Part shown: positions 48,134 to 58,828 of the stretch, one piece after another
How the letters are laid out: the number at the start of each line of letters is the position of its first letter
Numbering within the stretch: position 1 is the first letter of the stretch
Origin: Ilyonectria destructans
Taxonomy: Eukaryota > Ascomycota > Sordariomycetes > Hypocreales > Nectriaceae
Reading direction: 5' to 3'
DNA: 64,000 nt
Assembly: GCA_020740775.1 (NCBI GenBank)
Contig: JAHEWK010000006.1
Coordinates: forward strand, 2,728,001-2,792,000
The notes under the pieces: generated by a model
Told to the model about the DNA's origin: nothing
Seen by the model: only the letters and a program-made list of their open reading frames with translations
Database searches by the model: none
Position numbers and translations under genes: made by a program

Positions 48134-50529
48134 TTACGGACCCATCAACCCTGCCAACGCCTTCTCGTTGTTCTGCTCAATCGCCTTGATAAACGTTGGG
48201 TACGGGGTCAGCGTCCCCAGCGCACGCCGCATGTGCGCGTTGACGATCTGCAGGCCATACACGTAGCTGGCATTGACCCAGCCGAATCTATCACTATGTT
48301 AGCTGTCTGCCTCGGCAAATTCTGGGCAACATGAGATCACAACATACCCTTCTTTGGCAACGCCCTTGAAGTCGAGGCCCTGGTTACCGTACTCGGCATC
48401 CACCCGGTGCGGGTCGACGGGTCGAGTCACGTCGTACTTTTCCACCACGACGCCGTTGAAGTCCACAAATGCCTTGGACATCATAAACAACCACTTGTAG
48501 GCCAGTCGCTCTGCTTCATCCGTGAAACTGTATCGCAGCAGACCAGTCCACGCCAGAATCTGCTGTGGCGCCCAGCCGTAGGGGAAATCCCACTGTCGGT
48601 TGGGTCGCTCGAGTCCAATCTCGCCTCGTGACTCCTTCGTGCCAGACAAGAGACCGCCGTACGCTTCAAACTTTGGAAGTCCCTTTCGAACCATGTCGGC
48701 TGCCTGCTTGGGCGTCGCAATTCCGGCCCAAAGCGCCCAGAACGTGGTGCACGACTCGTACGTGCAGCGCTTCTGCGTCGCCGTGTTGTAGTCAAAGAAC
48801 ATACCCTCCTCCTCGTTCCACATCAGCTTGTCCATGGTAAGCTTACGTCGCTTGGCACGACGATCCCAGGCAGCCGACGCTAGTAGCTCTCCAGGCTTGT
48901 AGGGCGTTCCCGCACAGAACTCCTCGGGGATGATGAGCTTGTCGTTGAACACATTCCGGATTGTTCGCGCGATATCTGTCTCGTATTTGAAGAGCAGCGA
49001 GTTGAGGTCAATGGTGGCCAGGCTGGCACAGATACCCTCAAGTCTGTACGATGTGTCGTGGCCTGACTCTCGTACCGCTCGGTCATGCATAAAGTAATCG
49101 TCAAGTTCTGGCTCATCCACCTCGCGGTAGTTGTAGGCTCGCACGAACTCCTTGAATGTCATGTTGTGCTTATCGCAGTAAGGCTGGAGGATATGCACAA
49201 AGTGACTGGCTTCAGTCTCGGGGGGTACTCCGAGTCCTTCCGGCCGATACCTCGACAATCCTGTGACAGGGTCCAACCGAGGCTCCGAGGTCCAAACGCT
49301 GTGGTACTCCTTGATGGCGGCGAGGATGGCTCGTCGTAGGAACTCCTTCGCATCTGGCTCGTGCTTGATCTTTTCGTACACCCGCAGGGCCATGTCGGTA
49401 AGGAAGGGCGGCTGTGACCGACACAGGTAGTACGAGCGGGTGGCATTGAGGATCTTGCCGTAGTGTTGAATGCAGAAGCAAAAGTTGAGTACCATGGATT
49501 TGGCCAAGTCGACGCGATCGTTGACTAGGAGTCCCAGTGACTCCATGTAGCTGTCCCACCCGTAAAGCTCGTTGAATCGACCACCCGGGACGACAAACGG
49601 TAAGCCCTTCAGAGACTTGCCAGTGCTGCTCTTGGGGTCATCGTATTCTTCCACCTCGACGGCCAAAAGACCGGGCTTCTCGTTCATGTCCCGGACAAGC
49701 TCGGGAGTGATCTTCTCAGGCAATAACTGAACATCCAGACGCATCTCAGGTCTGTCCTCGGCCACCTTCTTGTAGAATTCGTACTGGTGGGGGGCTCCGA
49801 CGGGGACGTAGATTCTCGGGCGCGGGTCATCCGTCCAATCCTTGGGGTCACGAGCCGCTACATCGATGCTGGAGGCATCAATGCGTCTTGTCAAGCCATC
49901 CCAGAAGTGGTCTTTGATAAGACGAGACAGTCGGTCAACGGGATTCTCGTTGAGTCGACCCTCGTCCAGAACAATCTGCTTTCGTCCGTATTCCTTGGCA
50001 AGAGTCAATTCCTGGAGGAGGTTCGACAACATGTATGTGCCGCGAACATCAAAGCGGTTGTAGCCTTCCGAACCAGCTGTACGCAGCGATATGACTTTGG
50101 GTCCATTGTCCTCGATCGTGATTTGCATGTTTCCATCGGTATCCTCTTGGGCCTGGAGACTCTCTAGGGTTGGCTCTACCTGGATAAGGAACCGGCGGCT
50201 CTGTTGGGTGTTTTCATCTGGAATTGAATCTGTTAGGAACGGTATGAAGTGTGAGTTTCTGATTGGGGTCCCTACCATGACTTCCTCTTCGAAACGGCTC
50301 TCGTAGGCCAATTCGTTCAAACTGCTTCATCAAGCTATTCTATGGCGCTTGGGTCAGAATCCATCAGATACGGGTAGATCCCAGCTGCACTCACCTGAGA
50401 GTATGTTCTCGTACGAGGGCCAACATTACGGTTGTGGCGTTCCTCAGAGTAGTATGTCTTGGCATCATCGTAGACGCCTTGATCCTCGGAACCAGAACCG
50501 CGAGAGCGGTGGCCAGACGGGGTGGTCAT
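48134..50529 (-). CDS. nth1: Neutral (cytosolic) trehalase
   Basis: Hydrolyses intracellular trehalose to glucose during germination and stress recovery. Exons 50395-50529, 50276-50339, 48348-50217 and 48134-48287 give 740 aa. No signal peptide, as expected for the neutral enzyme. The N-terminal regulatory region has PKA-type sites: RTRTYSQ (about 39-45) and RRGSH (62-66), the latter on a 64-nt exon. A calcium-binding EF-like loop spans 92-103 ([12 protein letters not shown]). Both family-37 trehalase signatures are present: [14 protein letters not shown] near 277 and [10 protein letters not shown] near 607. The short introns around exon 2 were placed by the conserved string [13 protein letters not shown]; reading straight through gives a different, non-conserved peptide. 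PKA phosphorylation and calcium control are established for the family, not shown here. Confidence 0.96.
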
Positions 50530-51250
50530 GACGATGGTGGCTTGCAGGGGACTTGCAGGAGACTTTCCAGTAGATGGGCTCGGGAGAACGAAGTAGAATG
50601 GCGAACCTGTCAAGAGAACAGATAGGTAGGTGACGAGGAAGCGAGGGAGCAAGGGAGTGAGCTTTGTTGCCACTCTCTCGTATTATAGCCACGTTCTGGT
50701 ATGCTTGAAGGCAGCCTGTACGACGCAAAGGGCACCAGCCGGTCAAGACGCAAAAAGGATATGGTCACGAGGATCAAAAAGCAAAACAAGGTCTGCAGGA
50801 GGTGCAAGGGGTGATGGGTAATGGCGGGTGGGAGCAGGGAGGAGAGGGAGTAAGGTGGGAAGTGGGAAGAGGCGGAGAGAGCTTGGACGGCTGGAATGGA
50901 GACCTGGTACCAGGCTGACCGGGCTTCCCAGACAGCGCGGTGAGCGGTCAGTCAGGGCGACGACGTGGGGGGTAGGCCGGCCAATTGTGGTTGAATGGCA
51001 CGGTTCGGTGAAGCTGGGATGTTTGCTGCGAGGATGGAAAAAATTGCAGTTTGGCGGAGTTGGTAGTGGTGGTGTAATGGTGGTAGTAATGGTGGTGGTG
51101 GTTTGTGTGGTCGGCGTTTCGTTCCCCTCCTTCCCAAATGCAGATGCTCCCTCCCCTAGTAGCCTACCGTGCAGTGCAGGAGCGAGTTGGTGTGACGATA
51201 TCACTCTGCAGCTCGGCTCCACTCTCCCACTCTCTCTGCCGCGGGGAGGG
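50530..51250 (-). promoter_or_regulatory. ATG-free leader region of neutral trehalase
   Basis: On the minus strand there is no ATG for 721 nt upstream of the trehalase start; the first lies at 51251-51253. About 15 ATGs occur on the opposite strand in the same stretch. Sense-strand sequence is C/A/T-rich with low G, so part of the depletion may be compositional. Confidence 0.5.
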
Positions 51251-52392
51251 CATTACCCCCACTAAAGGCCCTGTTGGTTGAGAGGGTCTCGCCGTCCTGG
51301 TCACTAAGGGATCGCCATCCGCTGTGACTACTCGTCGTTCTAGGCGGCCACCTGCTGGAGAACGTGCTGCACCTCCCACTCCAACCCCACCATGGCATCC
51401 CGCGCCCAGCTGCCCCCCAACACCCTCCCCAGCAAATCTGAACCCTGGAGCCAACTGGCTAGGATATTTGCCCGATTCATCATTCGATGCTTGGGAACTA
51501 CGATTTCCGGTGCCTGCTTGCTGCAGCTCGCAGCCATCTCAAATATCATTCTAGGCCGTCCCAAGGAGCCGATTCCCAGGACCCCTCGTCCGATGCCTCC
51601 CGCCGAGATGTGCATAAATAGAGACCTCCAGTAGGCCAGAAACCCAGCAAGGATGCTGTGCATGGTCAGACCACCGAACACGATTTCAAGATCGACATCC
51701 GAGCACATGTACTCTTTGACAGGCAGGGGAAAATTGTCCCGCTCAGCTGGTGCTGGCCCCTTCGTCAAACCATGTCTGGCGCACGAGACCTCGACCCCGC
51801 TGGTGGGAGACTGTGCCTCTCGCCATCACTCTCCACATCGAAGTTCATTTGTGACACCATGCTCAGATTTTCAAGGACAAGTCATTCTACATTCACCGCG
51901 GTGAACCCAGCATATCAGAATCAAAAGACATGAATTATGGGGATTCTCATCGAGGGATGCCAGAATAGGATACTCCGCAACGCAGGTGATGTCAATCCCA
52001 AGACCATTTACCCCTTCCCCTTAACTCCCGCTCAACTCCACCATATCCCGGGATATAAGTTAATACGATCAAACACGGTGATAAATATGACATTGTATTC
52101 ATGCCTAGGGTATAGTAAAAAATAATCAAAGTCTCGCCAGTCTGTCAAGGCGTAAATGAGTCGCGTGAAAATTCAGGTCCGCCGTGTATCGTATGCCTCC
52201 TATCAGGGTATTTGTGCAGTCCAAATGCAGCCCAAATCAAGTCCAAATCAACGGTTCCCAGTATTAATCCTTGGCGCCAAATCCAGTGCATGTCCTGAGG
52301 TCCCAAGCCCATATCCCGTTGTTGCCCTGGCTCTTCAAATGCCGAAGACAGATGATGGACCAGCAACACCCATACTGTGTAGATGCCCAGCC
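51251..52392. other. Intergenic region
   Basis: 1.1 kb with no supported gene; A/T content rises after 51.9 kb toward the 3' end of the yippee-like gene. Confidence 0.5.
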
Positions 52393-53112
52393 CTAGGACT
52401 GGCTCCTGCGTGAAACCATGGCACTCCTCCTTCTTCCAACAACCTCGGGATCCCAAGTGCCAGCAAACACATCCTCACACTCGTCGTCATCCTCGGAGTC
52501 GAAATGAATATCCCCGTCGTCCTGCTTGCCTGGAACGACTGTCTCTCCCTCGTCCATTGGAACATCCTCCCAACTTCGGTGGGTTACCACCCTCTCTGTC
52601 TCCAAGATGAACTTGCCCACCTTGTACTTCTGCCCCTGTTCCTTGGCGTCCACATACTTCCACCCCAACTTGGTCGCGCATGACCGGCATGTGATGTCGG
52701 CCACGACGTGCCACCCTGTTACGAGCTGGCGGTTCTCGCTCTTACCAACGCGTATGTTCACCAGCGACTGCGGGGCTGGGGGCGGTGGTGGCGCAACTAG
52801 AAAAGCCCGGCCGTAGCGCCCGGTGAAGCCCTTGGAGATGATCTGTGACGCTAAGGCGAGGTCGGCCGAGCATGTTGAACAGCGCAAGGTATTGGGGGCG
52901 GCGCTGGACAGCCGAGTGCCGGTTGCGCGCTTCGTCAACGGAGTATTATTGGGGGGTGAGCTCGCTGGAGTGGTCACCGCGGATGACGCGGGCGAGTCGG
53001 CCGAGGACGAGGACGAGGCTGAGTGGCGACGGGAGAAGGGGAGCTTGAAACTCGGTAGCAGGTAGGTGGGAAAGACGGGCTTGGTAGCCGAGATGCCACT
53101 CTCGCGAACCAT
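52393..53112 (-). CDS. Yippee/Moh1-like zinc-binding protein
   Basis: Single-exon gene, 239 aa, starting at ATG 53112; the frame extends 6 codons upstream but only to a TTG. A Ser/Ala/Pro-rich disordered N-terminus (about 30-70) precedes a yippee-type zinc domain: Cys78 and Cys81 (RCSTCSADLA), FTGRYGRAFLV, GWHVVADITC and the second pair Cys142 and Cys145 (CRSCATKLGWKYV). QKYKVGKFILE then matches the usual yippee end. An acidic tail (DDGDIHFDSEDDDECEDVF) and a basic last segment (GRRRSAMVSRRSQS) are extra. Yeast Moh1 is about 140 aa, so this is an extended filamentous-fungal form. A proline run (PPPPPAP, about 109-115) is inserted between the cysteine pairs. Function is unclear; family members link to stress survival and the CTLH/GID ligase. 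Confidence 0.88.
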   Translation of the reverse strand: MVRESGISATKPVFPTYLLPSFKLPFSRRHSASSSSSADSPASSAVTTPASSPPNNTPLTKRATGTRLSSAAPNTLRCSTCSADLALASQIISKGFTGRYGRAFLVAPPPPPAPQSLVNIRVGKSENRQLVTGWHVVADITCRSCATKLGWKYVDAKEQGQKYKVGKFILETERVVTHRSWEDVPMDEGETVVPGKQDDGDIHFDSEDDDECEDVFAGTWDPEVVGRRRSAMVSRRSQS

Positions 53113-54099
53113 GTTGGCGGTTGCTATCAAATGTCTTTGTGTGCCCCGGGTTCTCGTTTGCGACTTATGGAGTTGTCGTTTGTGCTATTTCGTGAGTGGA
53201 CCACCGGAGGCCGATAACGTGTGACGATGACAGCGACGGTGACGCACGGTTCTCAAATATTCGCAGAGTTCGAGGCGGTCCGGGGCGCGACAGAGCAAGA
53301 CTATAGTGCCACGATTCACAAATAACAAAGAGTAAGAATCCCCTCCGTGAGAGCCGGCCTGGAAGAGGCTCCGTCTTCTTCCGGATGATAACTAAGGCAT
53401 CGGTCACTTGGTCACGTCCACGGCCCAGCCGGGCAGCGATCACCGGACTTCCTGTGTAATCGATAAGGGGCGGTGGAGGGGTAAAGGGTGGAGCCAAGGA
53501 GACCAGGGTCGGCACTTTGGTTGGTGGCGGGGTTGCAGGGACCGTCAAGTACATGTCACCATGTCAATTGGGGGCCTTCAGCTCTTACAGAAGAACCGTA
53601 GGTTCCTTAGCGAGTTTGTCTATTACTTTTATTCCGAGGAAATTGAAACGAGAACTGTTGTAGATCCATCCGTGCTTGTACTTAGTTTTAGACCCTGAGC
53701 CTGGTGGAGAGAGTCTGCGAATCATGGCTCAGCATACCATTAACTTCTGTATACCCAACTCCCCTAGGCTTCCCAAGTTTCTTTCAAACACTGCAGAACT
53801 CGAAGCGATAGGCCGCACAACCGCAAGTCTGGCGTCGCTCCTCCCAAGATCCCAGACTACTAACAAAAAAAGGCCTCGGCGCTGTAATGCAATGGCCGTA
53901 CCTGAGCAGTGCCTTGCTGTTCCGGCGTTCCTCGACGAAGACTGGTGAGCACTGCTTGGCCAAGGGTCGCATGTTGAACTACGTTGTATATCGCAAAATT
54001 CGGTAGTAAATTGGTACGTCGCGTAGTCGCTCAGGCAGAGCTTGGCCAGTCTAAGTCGTGTTTGAGTCTTGGTCGGCAGGTCGACGCCAATGTCCCTTC
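53113..54099. other. Intergenic region
   Basis: About 1 kb holding the promoter of the yippee-like gene. A 90-codon plus-strand frame at 53676-53948 has no recognisable motif and I leave it out. Confidence 0.5.
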
Positions 54100-55372
54100 A
54101 GCAGACGAAGCCATTGAGATTTTCCGGGGGTTGTCTCTATCTTCTGTCATAGGCAAGCCGGCTCACTTATGTTCCTTGACCAGGCAAAGCTACTGAGATT
54201 GTATGGGCGTGAATTCTGTCGTCTGTCGTCTATCGTCTGTTGTCGGCAAACTAGCTCGTTAAGCGGACGAAGCCACTGAGATTGCACGGGTGTGGGTTCA
54301 TGTTGTCTGTCATCTGTCGTCGGACGATCGGCTCATTGTGTTCCTTCAGCAGGCAAAGCAACTGAGATTGTCTGGGGGTGGATCTCGATGTCTGACGTCT
54401 CGTCTGTGGTTAGAAGACTGACTTGTCGGGTTGAGATTGTCCGGGGGTGGATCCCGTTGTCTATCGTCTGTCGTCTATTGTTGGCAAACCGGCTTGTCAA
54501 GCGGACGAAGCCACTGAGATTGCCTGGGGTGGGATCTTGTAACTTATCATCTGTCATAGACAGATTGTTGCCTGTGTGTTGCGCCTGTCGTCTGGGCTCC
54601 TCCTCAATAGCCCCAGTATAAGTTCTCGTCCGTAGACTGGCTCACTGATGTTCCTCAAGCAGACGGGGCCACTGAGATTGTCTGGGGGTGCTCCTAGGGG
54701 CAGCAGTCATGCTATAATACAGAACCCAACGAAAATAAATGCGACGCAGTATTCTAGTAGTAGAAAAGTAAGCATTTTGATTGCAGCCAATATCCTGGCG
54801 ACTCAGGGTGTGGTCACAAAACCTACGTAGTATCCAGAAAATACTGCGTATCCTAGACTCGAGCGGTATAATCCAGAATCGAGAAGTAGCACTGGTCATC
54901 GCCGTGCTCGGAAGATGAACGAAACTTAGGCATCATAGAGGATGTCTCCGATATCTTATGCTGAGACGACTCGTGCAGCATATCCAACCACTTCCACTAT
55001 GAAAAGTCAGCTTCTGTGGGCAATACAGGTGTTCTCTCGCTCGCTTCCGATGCTGAGCTCCAATACCTGCCAAACTCAAGGACCTTTGTGTGTTGTCTGA
55101 TAGAGTCTGATAAGTGGGACAGCGTATAGACCAGCAACGACTAGTGTTCTCGTTCTGAGTAGATGACCACTAAGATTGTCCGGAGGTAGCTTCTGTCGTT
55201 AGTCATCCTCTTTCTAAGTCTCGTTCAAGCGACGATCCGTGATTCGACTTGTTGGAGTTTCATAGACAGAAGGAGCCACTGAGATTGTCTGGTGGTGGTT
55301 TCAGTCGTCGGTCATCGGTCGTCGGTCATCAGTCGAGGCGAGAAGCCTCATGAGATTGTCTAGGGGTGGTCC
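54100..55372. repeat. Decayed minisatellite, about ten ~80-bp units
   Basis: The core CACTGAGATTGTCTGGGGGT, often preceded by GCGGACGAAGC or AGCAGGCAAAGC, recurs with the core near 54115, 54193, 54277, 54363, 54432, 54514, 54673, 55172, 55286 and 55351. Spacing in the first six is 69-86 bp. The DNA between cores is made of variants of TCTGTCGTCTATCGTCTG and of GGCAAACCGGCTTGTC. Copies differ by substitutions and small indels. Unit length is not a multiple of three and no frame is maintained, so it is not coding. Part of it (54690-55150) has lost the pattern. Confidence 0.85.
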
Positions 55373-55614
55373 CCGGCTGGACCCGTAGGTACCAGGGTTG
55401 GCAGTACTAGGTTTCGTGGCCTCAAAGGCCTGTGGGTTGAAGGTGTATTGTGTCCTGATTATTCAATACGCGAGGCAGTCAATCAAGGTTCGTGACCGAT
55501 GTCCCCTAACCTTTTTCTAATTTTCCTCATTCATCCGATCTCTCTCAGACTAGTTTCTCTCATTTTGCCTTCGCCGTCACAACACAAATTTACCATAAAA
55601 GTACCCGGGAAGCA
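55373..55614. promoter_or_regulatory. Upstream region of the membrane-protein gene
   Basis: 242 bp between the last repeat unit and the ATG at 55615. It becomes T/C-rich from 55500 (CTTTTTCTAATTTTCCTC), like a fungal core promoter and leader. Confidence 0.4.
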
Positions 55615-56592
55615 ATGCTGTCCGTAAAGTACCACCTCTCTTACTGGGCGATTTCTGCTACGGCAGCCGTCGTCTATCATGCACTTGTCGCAACGGTTGG
55701 ATGGAATGAAGCCAACTTTCGAAAGCTCCTGGTTCCCTTGGCAGCATACACCCTCTACCTCGTGTACACTGGCCCTCGTATTCGCTCAAAACCATGGCAT
55801 ATCTGCCATTTTGCTGCTATTGGGTGCCTCGTGGTGTCTTTGGGTGCTATTACGGAGTATTTTTTCATCCCAGGGGTCAGTGTAACCCCAATCAAAGGGG
55901 TCATCCATACCATTTTGGCGTTTTCAGCCATTGGCGCCCTTGAGCCTCTCAGGCAGAACGTACGTCCACCCATTACACTTGACGCTTACCACGATGAACA
56001 CGCCTCGCTAACGTACGATAGCGGAAAGACATTGAACCCTGTGGGGCTATAGGAAGCATAATGATCCTGGGTCCTCGTATTGAGACGCAGCTGCCGCACA
56101 ACTGGAAATCTGGTCTCGGCTTTCTCTCCACGCAACTTTATACGAACAGTGTTTTATACGTCATATCTAGAGTCACCATGCGTATTATCGACCAGGGCCT
56201 TGGCTACACCTATGGACCCGAAACTTCCTGTATGTCCATCTGGAACGCGCACAAGAGCGTAGACGTGCCTTTCAGCAGTGTCATCATGATATTTTTTGTC
56301 GTGGGACCTTTGTTAGACGTGTCAGAGACTGTAAGACATCCTCAGCCGTTTTCTGCTGGAGTAGAATTTCTAATAAGTGTGGAATCTACAGATCTTCTAC
56401 CTCGCTCATAGGCACATGTCTCCCAAATGGATGCCAAAGCCAGGGCCTCTTGTCCGCCCCAACGCCTCTTGGCATCCAATGAGCCACGGTACTATGGGAC
56501 CATTTTTTGGATGGATGCTTTTCCTTGTATGGCGATACCGTAGCACTTTTTCGTCTGACCGGCATGCATTGTCTGCTGGGGGCGATTTATAG
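55615..56592 (+). CDS. Unrecognised multi-pass membrane protein
   Basis: I do not recognise the family. Exons 55615-55959, 56022-56330 and 56392-56592 join in phase 0 to 284 aa, with GTACGT and GTAAGA donors and CTAAC/CTAAT branch sites, so the gene looks intact. About seven hydrophobic segments: AISATAAVVYHALVATVGW, LLVPLAAYTLYLVYTG, HFAAIGCLVVSLGAITEYFF, VIHTILAFSAIGAL, LSTQLYTNSVLYVISRV, SVIMIFFVVGPLLDVSETIF and GPFFGWMLFLVW. Soluble loops carry GPRIETQLPHNW and PKPGPLVRPNASWHPMSHG; the His-rich HRHMSPKW and WHPMSHG could bind a metal or act in catalysis (inference). Size and topology resemble small integral membrane cyclases or acyltransferases of secondary metabolism, but I see no diagnostic motif. 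It borders the minisatellite, and its codon third positions look more A/T-rich than its neighbours'. Confidence 0.65.
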
Positions 56593-56825
56593 TCTGTCTG
56601 GATACCAATAATAATAGCGCCTCATCTGTGGCTCCTCATCCATGAAGAGGTGTGTGAGGGGACGACCCGGCGTATTCGATAGCACTTTCTAGTTTGAACA
56701 ATTCCAGTTCGAGCATATTGGAGGATGTTCCCAAAATATGTAGGCAGAGATAAGTTCATGTCAAGCAGCCGAGATAGGTATTTATTCATTTGTATTGTAC
56801 AACCTGGCTATCCTTTGGGACTTGA
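56593..56825. other. Convergent 3' intergenic region
   Basis: 233 bp between the membrane-protein gene and dug1; no gene. Confidence 0.6.
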
Positions 56826-58489
56826 TTAAGTCTGGGGCTCCTCTGCAACATAGTGGAGGTACGCTCCCAGCAACTTGATACCCTCAATGTAGTTGCGTTT
56901 GTCCAACTTCTCGTTAATGGAGTGTGCCCCGTCCGTGGAGCTACCCATGGGTAGCAATAGGACGTTCTTGCCAGTGGCCTCCTCAAAGGTCAGAGTAACG
57001 GGGATACTGGCATAGCGGTTAGCATAGGTACCCACAGAAGTTCATCGCACTCTTGGCTAGCTTACCTTCCACCCTCACGAGTGAAGTCGGGCTCAACGCC
57101 CCACACGCGCTCAACAGCCCTAGCCGCGGCGCTGAAGTTCCAGTGCTTAGGCGAGGCTACCCACCACTTTCCGGTGTGCTGAGCGTACACCTTCATGGTG
57201 TTCTTGCTCTTCAACTTGGCAAACTGCTCCTCGACAAACTTGTAAACGCAAGCGTTGGTGGTGTCAATGTCCATGTCAGGAACAGTTCGGATAGAGAACT
57301 TTCCAATGACCTTGGCAGGAATGACCGTCTTGGCCCCAGGGGCAGAGAAGGCACCCTCGATGCCGTGGAGGGACAGAGACGGGTACCGCCACCGGCCCAT
57401 CAGAGTTTGCTTCTTGTCCTCGAAGATGGTCGTCGTGCTACCCAGCGACTCGTGCAAGGTCTCCATGGTGAAGGAAATGCCGTCATAAAGACCCTCTTCG
57501 TCGGCAGTGATAGGGGCAACCTGCTCCATGATCCCGGGGATCTGGATCTTGCCGTCAGTATCAACCAAAGACCCTAGCACTCTGACGAGGTCAGTCATGG
57601 GCTCTTGGGCAGTGCCGCCAAAGACTCCACTGTGCAGGTCGGCACCAGGGCCGGAGACCTCCACTGAGTAATAGTTGCACCCACGCAGTCCGTAGGTCAG
57701 GCAAGGCTTCTCGGTGCCTAGCCAGTAGTTGTCTGAAATGCAGACGGCCTCGGCATCGGCGAAGTACTTCTTAGCCTCCTCCTTGATGAGGTCATCGAGA
57801 CCCTCAGAGCCGTACTCTTCCATACCCTCGAAGCACATCAGCAGGTTGACAGGGAAGTCAACACCCGCCTTCTGGTGGGCCTCGATGGCATTGAGCCAGC
57901 CCAGGACAGGGCCCTTGTCATCGGTGGATCCACGGCCAAACATACGGCCCTTCTCGTCGACAGTGAGGTCAAAGGGGTCGGTAGCCCAGCCGTCACTCTT
58001 CTCAGCGGGCTGGACATCGTAGTGGCCATAGACCAAGATGGTTCGCTTGCTCTTGTCGCTGCCGTATCGTGCGAGCACAACGGGGGGGAGGTCCAGGTGC
58101 TCCTTGCCGGGCTGCTTGCCCAATGGTCGAAGCTCGACGGAGGCACCAAGGCTCTTCAGCTCATCGGCAAGGAACTCTCCCATGCGGACGACATCTGGGC
58201 GGCGGGCATCTTCGGCAGAGATGGAGGGAATGGCAACGGCCTTTCGCAGACGCTCGATGAAGTCATCGGCAGAGCTGTCGACCTGCTTGAAGAAGCCGTC
58301 GAGCTGGGGAGCCATCTTTTTTGCCTGGTGGGAACGAATCGAGTCTGTGAGGTATGACCGAGAGGGAGTGGGATGCGGTTGGCTTCGTACACGGGCGACG
58401 CTCGGGGATATAAAAGGTCTTCTGAGAAGCAAAGTGTTTGTACGAGGACAACAAACAGCTGCCCGTTGCAGGAAGAAGGTGCGGGGCAT
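56826..58489 (-). CDS. dug1: Cys-Gly metallodipeptidase, M20 family (Dug1-like)
   Basis: Zinc dipeptidase that cleaves Cys-Gly in glutathione turnover (Dug1/CNDP group). Exons 57066-58489 and 56826-57006 give 534 aa from the first ATG. The enzyme body begins at the second in-frame ATG, residue 59 (58315, [14 protein letters not shown]), giving 476 aa, the usual Dug1 length. Metal ligands: His156 in GHYDVQP, Asp190 in [10 protein letters not shown], the catalytic Glu pair 224-225 in [10 protein letters not shown], the Asp in CISDNYWLG, and the His in [10 protein letters not shown] of exon 2. The dimerisation lobe has [14 protein letters not shown]. Residues 1-58 are Arg- and Ser-rich with no acidic residue before Asp49 ([20 protein letters not shown]), resembling a mitochondrial presequence. 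The second ATG has the stronger context (AAG-ATG-G), so both forms may be made. Confidence 0.94.
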
Positions 58490-58828
58490 TACGTGCGACC
58501 TGCTCTATCGGGCGGGCGAGTGAGGCAACGCAGCTCCGGACTCACCTTATGGCGGGGCAAGTGTACTTCGTACAATCAGTGAGACAACAGCGCAACGAGC
58601 TAGGTAGGTACCTTAGTTGCGAGGCGGCCGGCTATTGACGGCAACCAATGAAGCAAACCCGCGTGATGATTAGTCAGGGAAGTCTGCATGCGTTCGTTTG
58701 GGGAGGTGCCTCCCTGTCTGCAAGCTCGGTGCCGGGTGCCGTGGTTTGGGGTGGGTACCTCAGCTTGGTCACATGCCACATGTCGCATGTCTCACATCGC
58801 TGGTGCCTAAGGCATCGAGTCAGACATG
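58490..58828. promoter_or_regulatory. Promoter interval dug1 / mpe1, left part
   Basis: Divergent with mpe1. This 339-bp part is nearest to dug1 and carries several ATGs on both strands; no gene. Confidence 0.45.

Noticed and set aside
54100..55372. CRISPR-like or coding interpretation of the repeat array
   Set aside because: Units are degenerate and unequally spaced in a eukaryotic genome, and unit length breaks any reading frame; a decayed minisatellite fits better.
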